Shown here: piece by piece, positions 35,302 to 43,508 of the stretch
Layout: each line of letters starts with the position of its first letter
Numbering within the stretch: position 1 is the stretch's first letter
NCBI RefSeq assembly: GCF_001655055.1
Contig: NZ_LXEW01000038.1
Location: 1 to 64,000, forward strand
DNA: 64,000 bases
Direction of reading: 5' to 3'
Source of the DNA: Providencia heimbachae ATCC 35613
Lineage (GTDB): Bacteria; Pseudomonadota; Gammaproteobacteria; Enterobacterales; Enterobacteriaceae
The notes under the pieces: generated by a model
What the model saw: the letters and a program-made list of their open reading frames with translations, nothing else
What the model was told of the DNA's origin: nothing
Database searches by the model: none
Made by a program: the position numbers and the translations under genes

Positions 35302-36097
35302 GCACTTGTTTATCGATACCCATTGTCACTTTGATTTTCCACCGTTCAGTGACACACTCGATAATAGCTTATATTTAGCCAAGCAAGCTGGCGTGAGGGA
35401 TATCATCATTCCGGCAGTTAGCGTCGATAATTTTGAACGTATTTGGCAGCTAGCGCATCAAGTTCCGCAATTGTACGCCGCGCTCGGTTTTCACCCATTA
35501 TATTTGCATGCTTTTGAATATCCACATATTGAAATATTGATAGATTACCTCAAGAAAAAAAGTCATAAATGTGTTGCGATAGGTGAGATTGGCCTTGATC
35601 TTTATATGCAAGATCCGCTATTTGAAAGGCAACAAATGGTACTGTCGACACAATTAAAGCTCGCTAAACAATTTGATTTACCGGTGATCTTACATTCACG
35701 TAAAAGTCATGATCAACTCGCCGCTATGCTTCGACGTTTTGATGTACCAGCACGAGGTGTTGTTCATGGATTTGCGGGAAGCCTTTCCCAAGCACAGGCA
35801 TTTATTAAGCTAGGATATTATATTGGCGTAGGAGGTACGATTACGTATGAGCGCGCCAATAAGACGCGTCAAGTCATGGCTGAATTACCCTTAAGCACGC
35901 TTTTATTTGAAACAGATGCCCCTGATATGCCGGTATCTGGTTTCCAAGGAGAAGCCAATCGCCCTGAGCGCATCGTATCTATTTTTCGTACATTATGTGA
36001 ACTACGCCACGAATCACCTGATGAAATAGCCCAGCAGCTTTACAATAATAGCTTGGCGTTATTTAATCTTACCCAGCCAAAAACAATTAATATATAA
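35291..36097 (+). CDS. yjjV: TatD-family metal-dependent hydrolase YjjV
   Basis: About 268-residue TIM-barrel hydrolase. Metal ligands are visible in FIDTHCHFDFPPF (HxH), GEIGLDLY (Glu), the histidines of ILHSRKSHD and VVHGFAG, and the final Asp in FETDAPDMP. Close to E. coli YjjV, a probable nuclease or deoxyribonuclease-like enzyme of unsettled substrate. ATGs at 35291 and 35294 are both inside the yjjU end; an upstream GTG (35282) is less likely. Confidence 0.9.
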   Translation: MMAKHLFIDTHCHFDFPPFSDTLDNSLYLAKQAGVRDIIIPAVSVDNFERIWQLAHQVPQLYAALGFHPLYLHAFEYPHIEILIDYLKKKSHKCVAIGEIGLDLYMQDPLFERQQMVLSTQLKLAKQFDLPVILHSRKSHDQLAAMLRRFDVPARGVVHGFAGSLSQAQAFIKLGYYIGVGGTITYERANKTRQVMAELPLSTLLFETDAPDMPVSGFQGEANRPERIVSIFRTLCELRHESPDEIAQQLYNNSLALFNLTQPKTINI

Positions 36098-36201
36098 ATA
36101 AAATTTATATAACTTCATTTTTTTTTCCAATTTAACCCTTCCTGCTTTTATTGCTTATTTTTATTACTTTAATCGCTTTCCAGATTAAACCGAATGATTA
36201 T

Positions 36202-36217
36202 TGTGATATCGATCACA
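36202..36217. promoter_or_regulatory. CRP site, distal, nupC
   Basis: TGTGATATCGATCACA has both perfect half sites (TGTGA N6 TCACA). Its centre is 93 bp upstream of the predicted nupC start point and 52 bp from the second CRP-like site. Confidence 0.8.
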
Positions 36218-36253
36218 AGGTTTGAATTTTTGTTGTCGATTGCACTTTGTATT

Positions 36254-36269
36254 TGTGATGAACATTACG
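36254..36269. promoter_or_regulatory. CRP-like site, proximal, nupC
   Basis: TGTGATGAACATTACG has one perfect and one weak half site. The centre is 41-42 bp upstream of the start point predicted from TATAAT at 36290-36295, the class II activator position. A CytR-like GTTGTCGATTGCAC lies between the two CRP sites (36232-36245). Confidence 0.6.
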
Positions 36270-36289
36270 AGTTATTGGCAGTGACTAGG

Positions 36290-36295
36290 TATAAT
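36290..36295 (+). promoter_or_regulatory. nupC promoter -10 box
   Basis: Perfect TATAAT with no good -35, as expected for a CRP-dependent class II promoter. The predicted start is about 36302, giving a leader of about 70 nt before the nupC ATG. Confidence 0.65.
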
Positions 36296-36371
36296 CATCG
36301 ACCTAAGCGTCAAGGAAACAGATCAGTTTCCTTATACATCAATCTAGAATTAAGTGAACAGGGATACTTCC

Positions 36372-37667
36372 ATGCAACTCATTATGAGTATTGTTGGGAT
36401 GGCGGTGCTTATTGCAATAGCCGTTTTATTTTCCAGCAATCGTCGAGCAATTAGGCTTCGTACCGTCGGCGGTGCTTTTCTAATACAGCTAATTATTGGC
36501 GCATTTGTTCTTTATGTACCTGCTGGGCGCAGCGTGCTGGAAGGGATGTCAAATGGCGTTTCTAAAGTCATTGGCTATGGCCAAGACGGAATGAGTTTCA
36601 TCTTCGGTGGGCTAGTTTCCGATAAAATGTTCGAACTCTTTGGCAGTGGTGGCTTTGTTTTCGCCCTGCGTGTTTTGCCTATTATCGTCTTTTTCTCTTC
36701 ATTGATCGCGGTACTTTACTATTTAGGCGTTATGCAATTAGTCATCAAAGTACTTGGTGGCGGTTTGCAAAAATTACTCGGTACATCAAGAACAGAATCC
36801 CTGTCAGCGACCGCGAATATTTTCGTTGGACAAACTGAGGCGCCACTTGTTGTACGTCCATACATTGCCACAATGACAACCTCTGAGCTATTTGCCATTA
36901 TGTGTGGTGGCTTGGCATCGGTTGCTGGCTCTGTATTGGCGGGTTATGCGCAAATGGGTGTGCCAATGGAATACCTTATTGCGGCATCCTTTATGGCAGC
37001 ACCGGGTGGTCTTCTATTTGCTAAGCTGATGGTTCCAGAAACTGAAGATGCGCAAGATAGAGTCAATGCGATGGATTTAGTGGCTGAAGATGAACGCCCT
37101 GCCAATATTATTGATGCTGCGGCATCCGGTGCGGCATCAGGCATGCAACTTGCTTTGAATGTGGGGGCAATGCTATTAGCCTTTATCGCATTGATTGCGT
37201 TGGTCAACGGTATTTTAGGGGGGATTGGCGGCTGGTTTGATTATCCGCAACTGTCTCTTGAATTAATCCTCGGGTGGGTATTTGCACCCATTGCTTATTT
37301 AATTGGTGTGCCATGGAGCGAAGCGACAATCGCAGGCTCATTTATTGGCCAAAAAGTGGTTGTGAATGAATTCGTTGCTTTCATGAACTTCGGTGAATAC
37401 ATGAAAGCAGATGCAGAAGTCTTGGCTGCGGGTAAACAAGTGTTATCGGATCATACTAAAGCGATTATTTCATTTGCGTTGTGTGGTTTTGCCAACTTAT
37501 CCTCTGTGGCTATTTTACTTGGTGGTTTAGGCGGAATGGCACCTAATCGCCGTGGTGATGTTGCTCGCCTCGGTATGAAAGCGGTTATGGCAGGCACTCT
37601 CTCTAACTTAATGAGTGCAACAATTGCAGGTTTCTTCTTAACGCTCACCGCCATGGCAGTATTTTAA
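36372..37667 (+). CDS. nupC: Concentrative nucleoside transporter NupC
   Basis: 431-residue inner-membrane nucleoside symporter of the CNT family, very similar to the structurally known Vibrio cholerae carrier. The conserved blocks are IFVGQTEAPLVVRPYI (re-entrant loop 1 and helix 4, about 154-169), AAPGGLLFAKLMVPETE, and ISFALCGFANLSSVAILLGGLG (helix 7, about 363-384). ATG 36372 follows AGGGA at about 8 nt; the frame opens earlier at 36354. Placement directly before deoCABD joins uptake and breakdown of nucleosides, an order more like Vibrio than E. coli. Confidence 0.9.
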   Translation: MQLIMSIVGMAVLIAIAVLFSSNRRAIRLRTVGGAFLIQLIIGAFVLYVPAGRSVLEGMSNGVSKVIGYGQDGMSFIFGGLVSDKMFELFGSGGFVFALRVLPIIVFFSSLIAVLYYLGVMQLVIKVLGGGLQKLLGTSRTESLSATANIFVGQTEAPLVVRPYIATMTTSELFAIMCGGLASVAGSVLAGYAQMGVPMEYLIAASFMAAPGGLLFAKLMVPETEDAQDRVNAMDLVAEDERPANIIDAAASGAASGMQLALNVGAMLLAFIALIALVNGILGGIGGWFDYPQLSLELILGWVFAPIAYLIGVPWSEATIAGSFIGQKVVVNEFVAFMNFGEYMKADAEVLAAGKQVLSDHTKAIISFALCGFANLSSVAILLGGLGGMAPNRRGDVARLGMKAVMAGTLSNLMSATIAGFFLTLTAMAVF

Positions 37668-37679
37668 TTTTCTATTTTT

Positions 37680-37716
37680 GCGAAAGGCGGATTGCGCCTT
37701 TCGCTTTCATATTTTT
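37680..37716 (+). terminator. Terminator after nupC
   Basis: GCGAAAGGCG (37680-37689) pairs perfectly with CGCCTTTCGC (37695-37704), followed by a T-rich tail. It lies 12 bp after the stop and separates nupC from deoC. Confidence 0.85.
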
Positions 37717-37719
37717 AGT

Positions 37720-37796
37720 AATACCTGTCATACTTCAAGGCGCCTGATTACTGAGTCATATCAATAATCAGGCACCTCAATTTATTTAGGATAAAT
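37720..37796. repeat. ERIC-ended element with unrelated hairpin core
   Basis: The outer ends (ATACCTGTCATACTTCAAG and CTCAATTTATTTAGGATAAA) look like ERIC termini. The core is not ERIC: it is a separate dyad, GCCTGATTA (37742-37750) against TAATCAGGC (37764-37772). About 77 bp in all. Confidence 0.5.
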
Positions 37797-37921
37797 ATTC
37801 TTTTTTCTCTCTTATAGGCAATTTCAATTTTTCGACTACGCTTAACGTAGTCAATTAATGATGACGCAGGTAATTAAAAAGCCATTTGAGCGAATAAAAC
37901 TGAAGATAGATCGGGTATAAT

Positions 37922-37937
37922 TGATAGTTGAATCACA
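37922..37937. promoter_or_regulatory. CRP-like site, distal, deoC
   Basis: TGATAGTTGAATCACA has one perfect half (TCACA) and one weak. Its centre is exactly 52 bp from the centre of the proximal site, as at nupC. Confidence 0.5.
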
Positions 37938-37951
37938 CTTTTGATTTTAAT

Positions 37952-37959
37952 AATGTAAC
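37952..37959. promoter_or_regulatory. CytR-like octamer between the deoC CRP sites
   Basis: AATGTAAC differs by one base from the CytR octamer AATGCAAC and lies between the paired CRP sites where CytR binds in E. coli deoP2. Inference from position and sequence. Confidence 0.4.
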
Positions 37960-37973
37960 GTTCAGTCGATTAA

Positions 37974-37989
37974 TGTGATTTGTAGCACA
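37974..37989. promoter_or_regulatory. CRP site, proximal, deoC
   Basis: TGTGATTTGTAGCACA matches TGTGA N6 TCACA at nine of ten defined positions. A TCAAAT at 38011-38016 could be the matching -10, with a start near 38023 and this site at -41.5. Confidence 0.65.
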
Positions 37990-37996
37990 TAAAAAA

Positions 37997-38120
37997 GCCC
38001 TATTCCATGGTCAAATGGATACAAGTAAGTTGCCATGGAACTGCTAGTTCTCAGAGTATCGTACTCTAGGGCATCGTGCGGTGAGAAGGATCTCAGCTGC
38101 TGAGTTCGGAATGCGTCCGA
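37997..38120 (+). ncRNA. Hairpin-rich deoC leader, possible structured RNA
   Basis: Paired elements: GCCCT (37997-38001) with AGGGC (38068-38072); inside it TTCCATGG (38003-38010) with CCATGGAA (38033-38040) and AGAGTA (38053-38058) with TACTCT (38062-38067), a possible three-way junction. Then TGAGA/TCTCA (38082-38095) and TCGGA/TCCGA (38106-38120). GC content looks higher than in other gaps of the window. If the start is near 38023 only the last three hairpins are transcribed from that promoter. No known riboswitch motif was recognised. Confidence 0.45.
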
Positions 38121-38199
38121 CAGGCATCTTTAAGGAACAAGCCCGCTCGCCAACAAAGAACATGTCGTTCTGAAAGAATTAACAACGTTGGAGAGTTAT

Positions 38200-38979
38200 A
38201 TGACTGATTTAAAAGCAGCTGCGCAACGCGCACTGAACTTGATGGATTTAACCACATTAAATGATGATGATACTGATGAAAAAGTTATCGCATTATGCCA
38301 TCAAGCGAAAAGCCCAGCAGGTAACACTGCGGCTATCTGTATTTACCCTCGTTTTATTCCTATTGCGCGCAAAACTTTGCGTGAACAAGGCACCCCTGAC
38401 ATTCGCATCGCAACAGTGACAAACTTCCCGCACGGAAATGATGATATTGAAATTGCATTAGCGGAAACTAAAGCGGCGATTGCTTATGGTGCGGATGATG
38501 TTGACGTCGTATTCCCATACCGAGCACTCATCGCAGGTAATGAAAAAATCGGCTTTGATTTAGTGAAAGCCTGTAAAGAAGCTTGCGCGGCTGAAAATGT
38601 ATTATTAAAAGTTATTATCGAAACAGGTGAACTAAAAGACCCTGAATTGATCCGCAAAGCGTCAGAAATTTCAATTAAAGCGGGCGCAGATTTTATTAAA
38701 ACGTCTACAGGTAAAGTGCCTGTAAACGCAACGCTCGAAAGCGCAGAAATCATGATGCAGGTTATTCATGATATGGGCGTAGCGAAAAGTGTTGGTTTCA
38801 AACCCGCTGGTGGTGTTCGCACGGCGGAAGAAGCTGCGGAATACTTAGCATTAGCAGGTAGAATTTTAGGTGATAACTGGGCAGATTCTCGCCATTTCCG
38901 TTTTGGCGCATCAAGTTTATTAGCGAGCTTATTAAATACGCTCGGCTTTGATGTTAAAAAATCAAGTAGCAGTTATTAG
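38200..38979 (+). CDS. deoC: Deoxyribose-phosphate aldolase
   Basis: 259-residue class I aldolase splitting deoxyribose 5-phosphate into acetaldehyde and glyceraldehyde 3-phosphate. The Schiff-base lysine lies in [10 protein letters not shown] (about 164-173), with partner residues in [10 protein letters not shown] and [13 protein letters not shown] 38200 follows GGAG (38190-38193); an upstream TTG at 38188 is inside the ribosome binding site. First gene of deoC-deoA-deoB-deoD. Confidence 0.95.
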   Translation: MTDLKAAAQRALNLMDLTTLNDDDTDEKVIALCHQAKSPAGNTAAICIYPRFIPIARKTLREQGTPDIRIATVTNFPHGNDDIEIALAETKAAIAYGADDVDVVFPYRALIAGNEKIGFDLVKACKEACAAENVLLKVIIETGELKDPELIRKASEISIKAGADFIKTSTGKVPVNATLESAEIMMQVIHDMGVAKSVGFKPAGGVRTAEEAAEYLALAGRILGDNWADSRHFRFGASSLLASLLNTLGFDVKKSSSSY

Positions 38980-39036
38980 TTAGAACCGTTAATTATAATG
39001 GCTAATTACCACAATCGTTGATCGCGAGTTAGCGTC

Positions 39037-39100
39037 TATACCCAAAATAATTCGAGTTGTAGGTAAGCAATAACCCTGCAACTTGGAATATAACGGGTAG
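39037..39100. repeat. ERIC element, short form
   Basis: TATACCCAAAATAATTCGAG at the left and CAACTTGGAATATAACGGGTA at the right are joined with the central palindrome deleted, leaving 64 bp. It lies in the 206-bp deoC-deoA gap and would be transcribed within the operon. Confidence 0.75.
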
Positions 39101-39185
39101 ATCCTTTTATTTAGGCTTTGCCTATCTATGATGATGGCCGCGGTATTATTAGCCAATAAATTCTATCTGAATTAAGGAGTATACC

Positions 39186-40508
39186 GTGTTTTTGGCACAA
39201 GAAATTATCCGTAAAAAGCGTGATGGTAAACCGTTAAGTGAAGAAGAAATTCGCTTCTTTATTAATGGCGTGCGTGACAATTCGGTTTCTGAAGGTCAAA
39301 TCGCTGCATTGGCGATGACTATTTACTTTAATGATATGACAATGCCTGAACGTGTGGCGCTAACACTGGCGATGCGTGATTCTGGAACGGTTCTGAACTG
39401 GAAATCATTAAACCTCAATGGCCCGCTAGTTGATAAACACTCAACAGGGGGGGTCGGTGATGTTACCTCATTAATGTTAGGCCCAATGGTGGCGGCATGT
39501 GGTGGTTATGTTCCGATGATTTCGGGGCGTGGGCTGGGTCATACTGGCGGTACCTTAGATAAACTCGAAGCGATCCCGGGTTTTGATATTTTCCCTGATG
39601 ATACCCGTTTTCGCGATATTATCAGCACTGTCGGTGTTGCCATTATTGGTCAGACAAATTCATTAGCACCTGCTGACAAACGTTTTTATGCAACACGCGA
39701 TATTACAGCAACGGTTGATTCTATCCCTCTTATTACCGCATCAATCTTAGGTAAAAAACTTGCCGAAGGTCTGGATGCATTAGTGATGGACGTAAAAGTG
39801 GGTTCCGGTGCATTTATGCCAACCTATGAAAAATCAGAGCAACTTGCAGAGTCTATCGTCCAAGTCGCCAATGGCGCAGGTTGCAAAACCACCGCATTGC
39901 TCACTGATATGAATGAAGTCCTTGCATCAAGCGCAGGTAATGCGGTTGAAGTGCGTGAAGCCGTACAATTCCTAACCGGTGAATACCGTAATCCACGTTT
40001 GTACGAAGTCACGATGGCGCTGTGCGTTGAGATGTTAGTTTCAGGCACGCTGGCAACTGACAGAGCAGATGCGCGTAAAAAATTACAAGCGGTATTGGAT
40101 AACGGTAAAGCTGCGGAAGTCTTTGGTCGTATGGTTGCGGCACAAAAAGGTCCAGCAGACTTCGTTGAAAATTATGATAAGTACCTGCCAACAGCAGTAT
40201 TAAGTAAAGCAGTTTACGCACCGAAAGACGGTATTATTACGCAAATGGATACTCGCGCACTGGGTATGTCCGTAGTGACATTAGGTGGCGGTCGTCGTAA
40301 AGCCACTGATCCTATCGATTATAGCGTTGGTTTGAGTGACATTGCGGCATTAGGCAGCAAAGTTGATACTAAAACCCCATTGGCGATGATCCATGCAAAT
40401 AGTGAAAAAGCCTGGGAAGAAGCGGCGAAAGAAGTTCGCGATGCTATGATTATTGGTGATAAGGCTGTTGAGAGTACACCGATGGTGTATCGTCAAATTA
40501 GTGAATAA
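39186..40508 (+). CDS. deoA: Thymidine phosphorylase
   Basis: 440-residue enzyme converting thymidine and phosphate to thymine and deoxyribose 1-phosphate. The N-terminus [13 protein letters not shown] and the phosphate-binding [18 protein letters not shown] signature (about 83-100) are nearly identical to E. coli DeoA. Substrate residues in [16 protein letters not shown] are intact. It starts with GTG 39186 behind AAGGAG, as the E. coli-like N-terminus requires. Confidence 0.95.
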   Translation: MFLAQEIIRKKRDGKPLSEEEIRFFINGVRDNSVSEGQIAALAMTIYFNDMTMPERVALTLAMRDSGTVLNWKSLNLNGPLVDKHSTGGVGDVTSLMLGPMVAACGGYVPMISGRGLGHTGGTLDKLEAIPGFDIFPDDTRFRDIISTVGVAIIGQTNSLAPADKRFYATRDITATVDSIPLITASILGKKLAEGLDALVMDVKVGSGAFMPTYEKSEQLAESIVQVANGAGCKTTALLTDMNEVLASSAGNAVEVREAVQFLTGEYRNPRLYEVTMALCVEMLVSGTLATDRADARKKLQAVLDNGKAAEVFGRMVAAQKGPADFVENYDKYLPTAVLSKAVYAPKDGIITQMDTRALGMSVVTLGGGRRKATDPIDYSVGLSDIAALGSKVDTKTPLAMIHANSEKAWEEAAKEVRDAMIIGDKAVESTPMVYRQISE

Positions 40509-40561
40509 ATAAGATAGATTTTAGCCGTGTGTTAATTTAAACATACCGCAGGAGAATAAAT

Positions 40562-41785
40562 ATGAAACGCACATTTATTATGGTTTTAGATTCCTTTGGG
40601 ATCGGTGCTGCACATGATGCACACAAATTCGGCGATGAAGGTTCAAATACACTCGGTCACATTGCCGATGCATGTGCTCGCGGTGAAGCCGATATTGGTC
40701 GTAAAGGTCCACTGAATCTGCCGAATCTAACAAAATTAGGTTTAGGTAAAGCAGGGGAAGAATCAAGCGGTTCATTCCCTGCGGGTCTTGATCCAAATGC
40801 AGAAATTATTGGCGCGTACGGTTATGCGAGTGAAATTTCTTCGGGTAAAGATACGCCATCAGGTCACTGGGAAATCGCAGGTGTTCCGGTGCTTTTTGAT
40901 TGGGGTTATTTTTCTGATGAGGAAAATAGTTTCCCACAAGCATTACTCGATACACTCGTAGAGAAAGCTAATTTGCCTGGTTATCTGGGGAACTGCCACT
41001 CATCGGGTACGGTGATCTTGGATCAATTGGGTGAAGAGCACATGAAAACGGGCAAACCGATTTTCTATACTTCTGCTGACTCCGTATTCCAGATTGCGTG
41101 TCATGAAGAGACTTATGGCTTAGATAAACTGTATGAGCTGTGTGAAATTGCTCGTGAAGAATTAACCAAAGGTGGCTATAACATTGGTCGTGTTATTGCA
41201 CGTCCATTTGTGGGTGACAAAGCGGGTAATTTTGAGCGTACGGGTAACCGCCATGACTTAGCGGTTGAGCCACCAGCACCAACAGTATTAAAAAAATTAG
41301 TGGAAGAAAAACAAGGTGAGGTTGTTTCTATCGGTAAAATTGCTGATATTTATGCCCACGTTGGTATCACTAAAAAAATCAAAGCAACCGGTATTGATGC
41401 ACTGTTCGATGCAACCGTTGAAGAAATGAAACTGGCGGGTGATAACACTATTGTGTTCACCAACTTTGTTGATTTCGATTCATCTTACGGCCACCGTCGT
41501 GATGTTGCAGGTTATGCTGCCGCATTAGAACTATTTGACCGTCGCTTACCTGAACTGATGAAACTGGTAAAAGAAGACGATATCTTAATTCTGACCGCCG
41601 ACCACGGTTGTGACCCAACTTGGCCGGGTACAGACCATACTCGTGAGCATATCCCTGTTCTGGTTTATGGACCAAAAGTTAAACCGGGTTCTTTAGGACA
41701 TCGTGAAACATTTGCGGATATCGGCCAGACAGTCGCGAAATACTTTGATTTGTCGCCAATGGATTACGGTAAGCCGATGCTCTAA
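40562..41785 (+). CDS. deoB: Phosphopentomutase
   Basis: 407-residue alkaline-phosphatase-superfamily enzyme moving phosphate between C1 and C5 of (deoxy)ribose. Metal and active-site blocks: [14 protein letters not shown] at the N-terminus, the [12 protein letters not shown] threonine nucleophile region (about 97-108), and [20 protein letters not shown] (about 344-363). It links DeoA/DeoD products to DeoC. 53 bp after deoA, ATG behind AGGAG. Confidence 0.95.
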   Translation: MKRTFIMVLDSFGIGAAHDAHKFGDEGSNTLGHIADACARGEADIGRKGPLNLPNLTKLGLGKAGEESSGSFPAGLDPNAEIIGAYGYASEISSGKDTPSGHWEIAGVPVLFDWGYFSDEENSFPQALLDTLVEKANLPGYLGNCHSSGTVILDQLGEEHMKTGKPIFYTSADSVFQIACHEETYGLDKLYELCEIAREELTKGGYNIGRVIARPFVGDKAGNFERTGNRHDLAVEPPAPTVLKKLVEEKQGEVVSIGKIADIYAHVGITKKIKATGIDALFDATVEEMKLAGDNTIVFTNFVDFDSSYGHRRDVAGYAAALELFDRRLPELMKLVKEDDILILTADHGCDPTWPGTDHTREHIPVLVYGPKVKPGSLGHRETFADIGQTVAKYFDLSPMDYGKPML

Positions 41786-41807
41786 GCGGTACCGCGTTAA
41801 TTATTTA

Positions 41808-41834
41808 AAATAAGGTGGAGATCCCACCTTATTT
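41808..41834 (+). terminator. Strong hairpin between deoB and deoD
   Basis: AAATAAGGTGG (41808-41818) pairs perfectly with CCACCTTATTT (41824-41834) over a 5-nt loop, followed by ATTTTC. It lies 23 bp after deoB and 35 bp before deoD. It may partly terminate, attenuate or protect the operon mRNA rather than end it. Confidence 0.6.
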
Positions 41835-41869
41835 ATTTTCATTAATTTTATTATTTGAAGGGAATAACA

Positions 41870-42586
41870 ATGGCAACTCCACATATTAATGCAGAAATGG
41901 GTGATTTCGCGGATGTCGTCTTGATGCCAGGTGACCCACTGCGTGCTAAATACATCGCAGAAACTTTCCTGCAAGATGTTCGTCAAGTGAATAACGTTCG
42001 TGGCATGCTAGGTTTTACCGGAACTTATAAAGGCCGTAAGATCTCAGTGATGGGTCACGGTATGGGTATTCCTTCTTGCTCTATCTATGCCAAAGAACTG
42101 ATCACTGATTTCGGTGTAAAAGTGATTATCCGTGTAGGTTCATGCGGCGCAGTGATGGATGATGTTAAACTGCGTGATGTTGTTATTGGTATGGGTGCAT
42201 GTACTGATTCCCGTGTTAACCGCCAACGTTTTAAAGAAAATGATTTCGCTGCAATTGCCGATTATGAGTTAGTGCATAATGCCGTTGAAGCTGCAAAAGC
42301 AAAAAATGTAAATGTTCGTGTGGGTAACCTATTCTCAGCAGACCTATTCTATTCGCCAGATCCAGACATGTTCAAAGTGATGGAGAAATACGGCATTCTT
42401 GGTGTTGAAATGGAAGCCGCAGGTATCTATGGTGTTGCCGCAGAGTTTGGTGCACGTGCACTGACCATCTGTACTGTTTCTGATCATATCAAAACAGGCG
42501 AGCAAACTACCGCAGATGAGCGCCAAACGACCTTTAACGAAATGATTGAAATCGCACTGGATTCTGTTCTGTTAGGCGATAAATAA
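41870..42586 (+). CDS. deoD: Purine nucleoside phosphorylase DeoD
   Basis: 238-residue hexameric-type phosphorylase splitting purine (deoxy)nucleosides with phosphate. It shows [30 protein letters not shown] (N-terminal phosphate site with GDPLR), the [10 protein letters not shown] block (about 84-93), the [11 protein letters not shown] ribose/base site (about 178-188) and the catalytic Asp in CTVSDHI (about 203-206). ATG 41870 follows GAAGGGA. Last gene of the deo operon. Confidence 0.95.
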   Translation: MATPHINAEMGDFADVVLMPGDPLRAKYIAETFLQDVRQVNNVRGMLGFTGTYKGRKISVMGHGMGIPSCSIYAKELITDFGVKVIIRVGSCGAVMDDVKLRDVVIGMGACTDSRVNRQRFKENDFAAIADYELVHNAVEAAKAKNVNVRVGNLFSADLFYSPDPDMFKVMEKYGILGVEMEAAGIYGVAAEFGARALTICTVSDHIKTGEQTTADERQTTFNEMIEIALDSVLLGDK

Positions 42587-42595
42587 TCTTTTTGC

Positions 42596-42661
42596 TATAT
42601 ACCAAAATAATTTGAGTTGTAGGTCATCAGTAACACAGCAATTTAAAGTATTACCGGTATA
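42596..42661. repeat. ERIC element, short form
   Basis: TATATACCAAAATAATTTGAG and CAATTTAAAGTATTACCGGTATA flank a deletion of the core. This is the same internally deleted form as at 39037, here just after deoD. Confidence 0.65.
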
Positions 42662-42672
42662 GTGATTTATTG

Positions 42673-42700
42673 ATGCCACGTCGATGATGTGGCATTTTTT
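42673..42700 (+). terminator. Terminator of the deo operon
   Basis: ATGCCAC (42673-42679) pairs with GTGGCAT (42689-42695), followed by five to six T residues. It separates deoD from the toxin-antitoxin pair. Confidence 0.85.
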
Positions 42701-42728
42701 ATGGTTAAAAAATGTTGATTGTACTAAG

Positions 42729-42778
42729 TCCCAAAATGGGATCGATTTCTTGACGCAGTCCCAAAGTGGGACTATTCT
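42729..42778 (+). promoter_or_regulatory. higBA promoter with two operators
   Basis: TTGACG (42750-42755), 17-bp spacer, TATTCT (42773-42778). Two dyads TCCCA-AAA-TGGGA (42729-42741) and GTCCCA-AAG-TGGGAC (42758-42772) have centres 30 bp apart; the second fills the spacer. Autorepression by the antitoxin is the natural reading. The predicted start falls at about 42785, the A of the toxin ATG. Confidence 0.7.
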
Positions 42779-42784
42779 GTCCAA

Positions 42785-43090
42785 ATGAAAATTATATCCA
42801 TAAAGACGCTGAAAGATTTTTGGGGACGATACCCAGAGTCAGAACAACCGTTGAAGGCTTGGTTAGATGAAACCATTAAGGCAACATGGAAAACACCTTC
42901 AGAGATAAAAGGAATGTACCGAAGCACGAGCATATTGAAAAATAAGCGCGTGGTATTCAATATAAAAGGAAATAATTACCGGTTAATTGTCGCTATTGCA
43001 TATCAGCGTGGATGGATATTTGTTAAGTTCATTGGTACTCATGAACAATATGATAAAATTGACGCAGAAACGGTGGAGTTAGAGTCATGA
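42785..43090 (+). CDS. higB: HigB-type mRNA interferase toxin
   Basis: 101-residue toxin of the HigB/YgjN group (RelE fold), expected to cut mRNA on the ribosome. Family segments: DFWGRYPESEQPLKAW, the basic ATWKTPSEIKGMYRS, and NNYRLIVAIAYQRGWIFVKFIGTHEQYDKID near the C-terminus with the conserved Arg and His. It precedes its antitoxin, the usual higBA order, and overlaps it by 4 bp (ATGA). No Shine-Dalgarno lies upstream; the ATG coincides with the predicted transcript start. Confidence 0.88.
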   Translation: MKIISIKTLKDFWGRYPESEQPLKAWLDETIKATWKTPSEIKGMYRSTSILKNKRVVFNIKGNNYRLIVAIAYQRGWIFVKFIGTHEQYDKIDAETVELES

Positions 43091-43458
43091 TTATGAAAAT
43101 TAAACCCATCAGAACAGAGCAAGACTATAAAGCTGCCTTACGAGCAGTTTCTCCAATGTTTGATAATGAGCCCGCGATGAATAGCCCTGAAGGGGACTAC
43201 TTTGAAGTCATGTGTTTATTAATAGAAGAATATGAGAAAAGGCACTACCCTATCGAAGCACCTGATCCAATTGAAGCGATTAAATTTCGCATGGAACAAC
43301 AAGGCTTAACCGTCAAGGACCTAGAGAGTGCAATTGGTAAAGCTAATCGAGTATATGAAGTATTGAATGGAAAGCGTAATTTAACACTGCCTATGATCCG
43401 TCGTTTACATGGGCAATTTGGCATTCCATTACGTAGTTTAGTGGGTGTCTCGCGTTAA
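43087..43458 (+). CDS. higA: HigA-type antitoxin
   Basis: 123-residue antitoxin with an N-terminal toxin-neutralising region (RTEQDYKAALRAVSPMFDNE) and a C-terminal HTH (about 65-120: FRMEQQGLTVKDLESAIGKA, then YEVLNGKRNLTLPMIRRL). It should bind HigB and repress the shared promoter. The ATG at 43087 overlaps the toxin stop and follows GGTGGAG; the ATG at 43093 is an alternative. Confidence 0.88.
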   Translation: MIMKIKPIRTEQDYKAALRAVSPMFDNEPAMNSPEGDYFEVMCLLIEEYEKRHYPIEAPDPIEAIKFRMEQQGLTVKDLESAIGKANRVYEVLNGKRNLTLPMIRRLHGQFGIPLRSLVGVSR

Positions 43459-43508
43459 TAAATAATAAAAGTGGATCAAGTACCACATAATGAATGTGGT
43501 ACTGCTAT

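Noticed and set aside
37997-38143. Known riboswitch class (TPP, FMN, purine, cobalamin, c-di-GMP) in the deoC leader
   Set aside because: None of the conserved core strings of these classes could be found; only unassigned hairpins are present.
37900-38199. E. coli-type DeoR operator (TGTTAGAATTCTAACA) before deoC
   Set aside because: No matching palindrome was seen; control by CRP/CytR-like sites is better supported.
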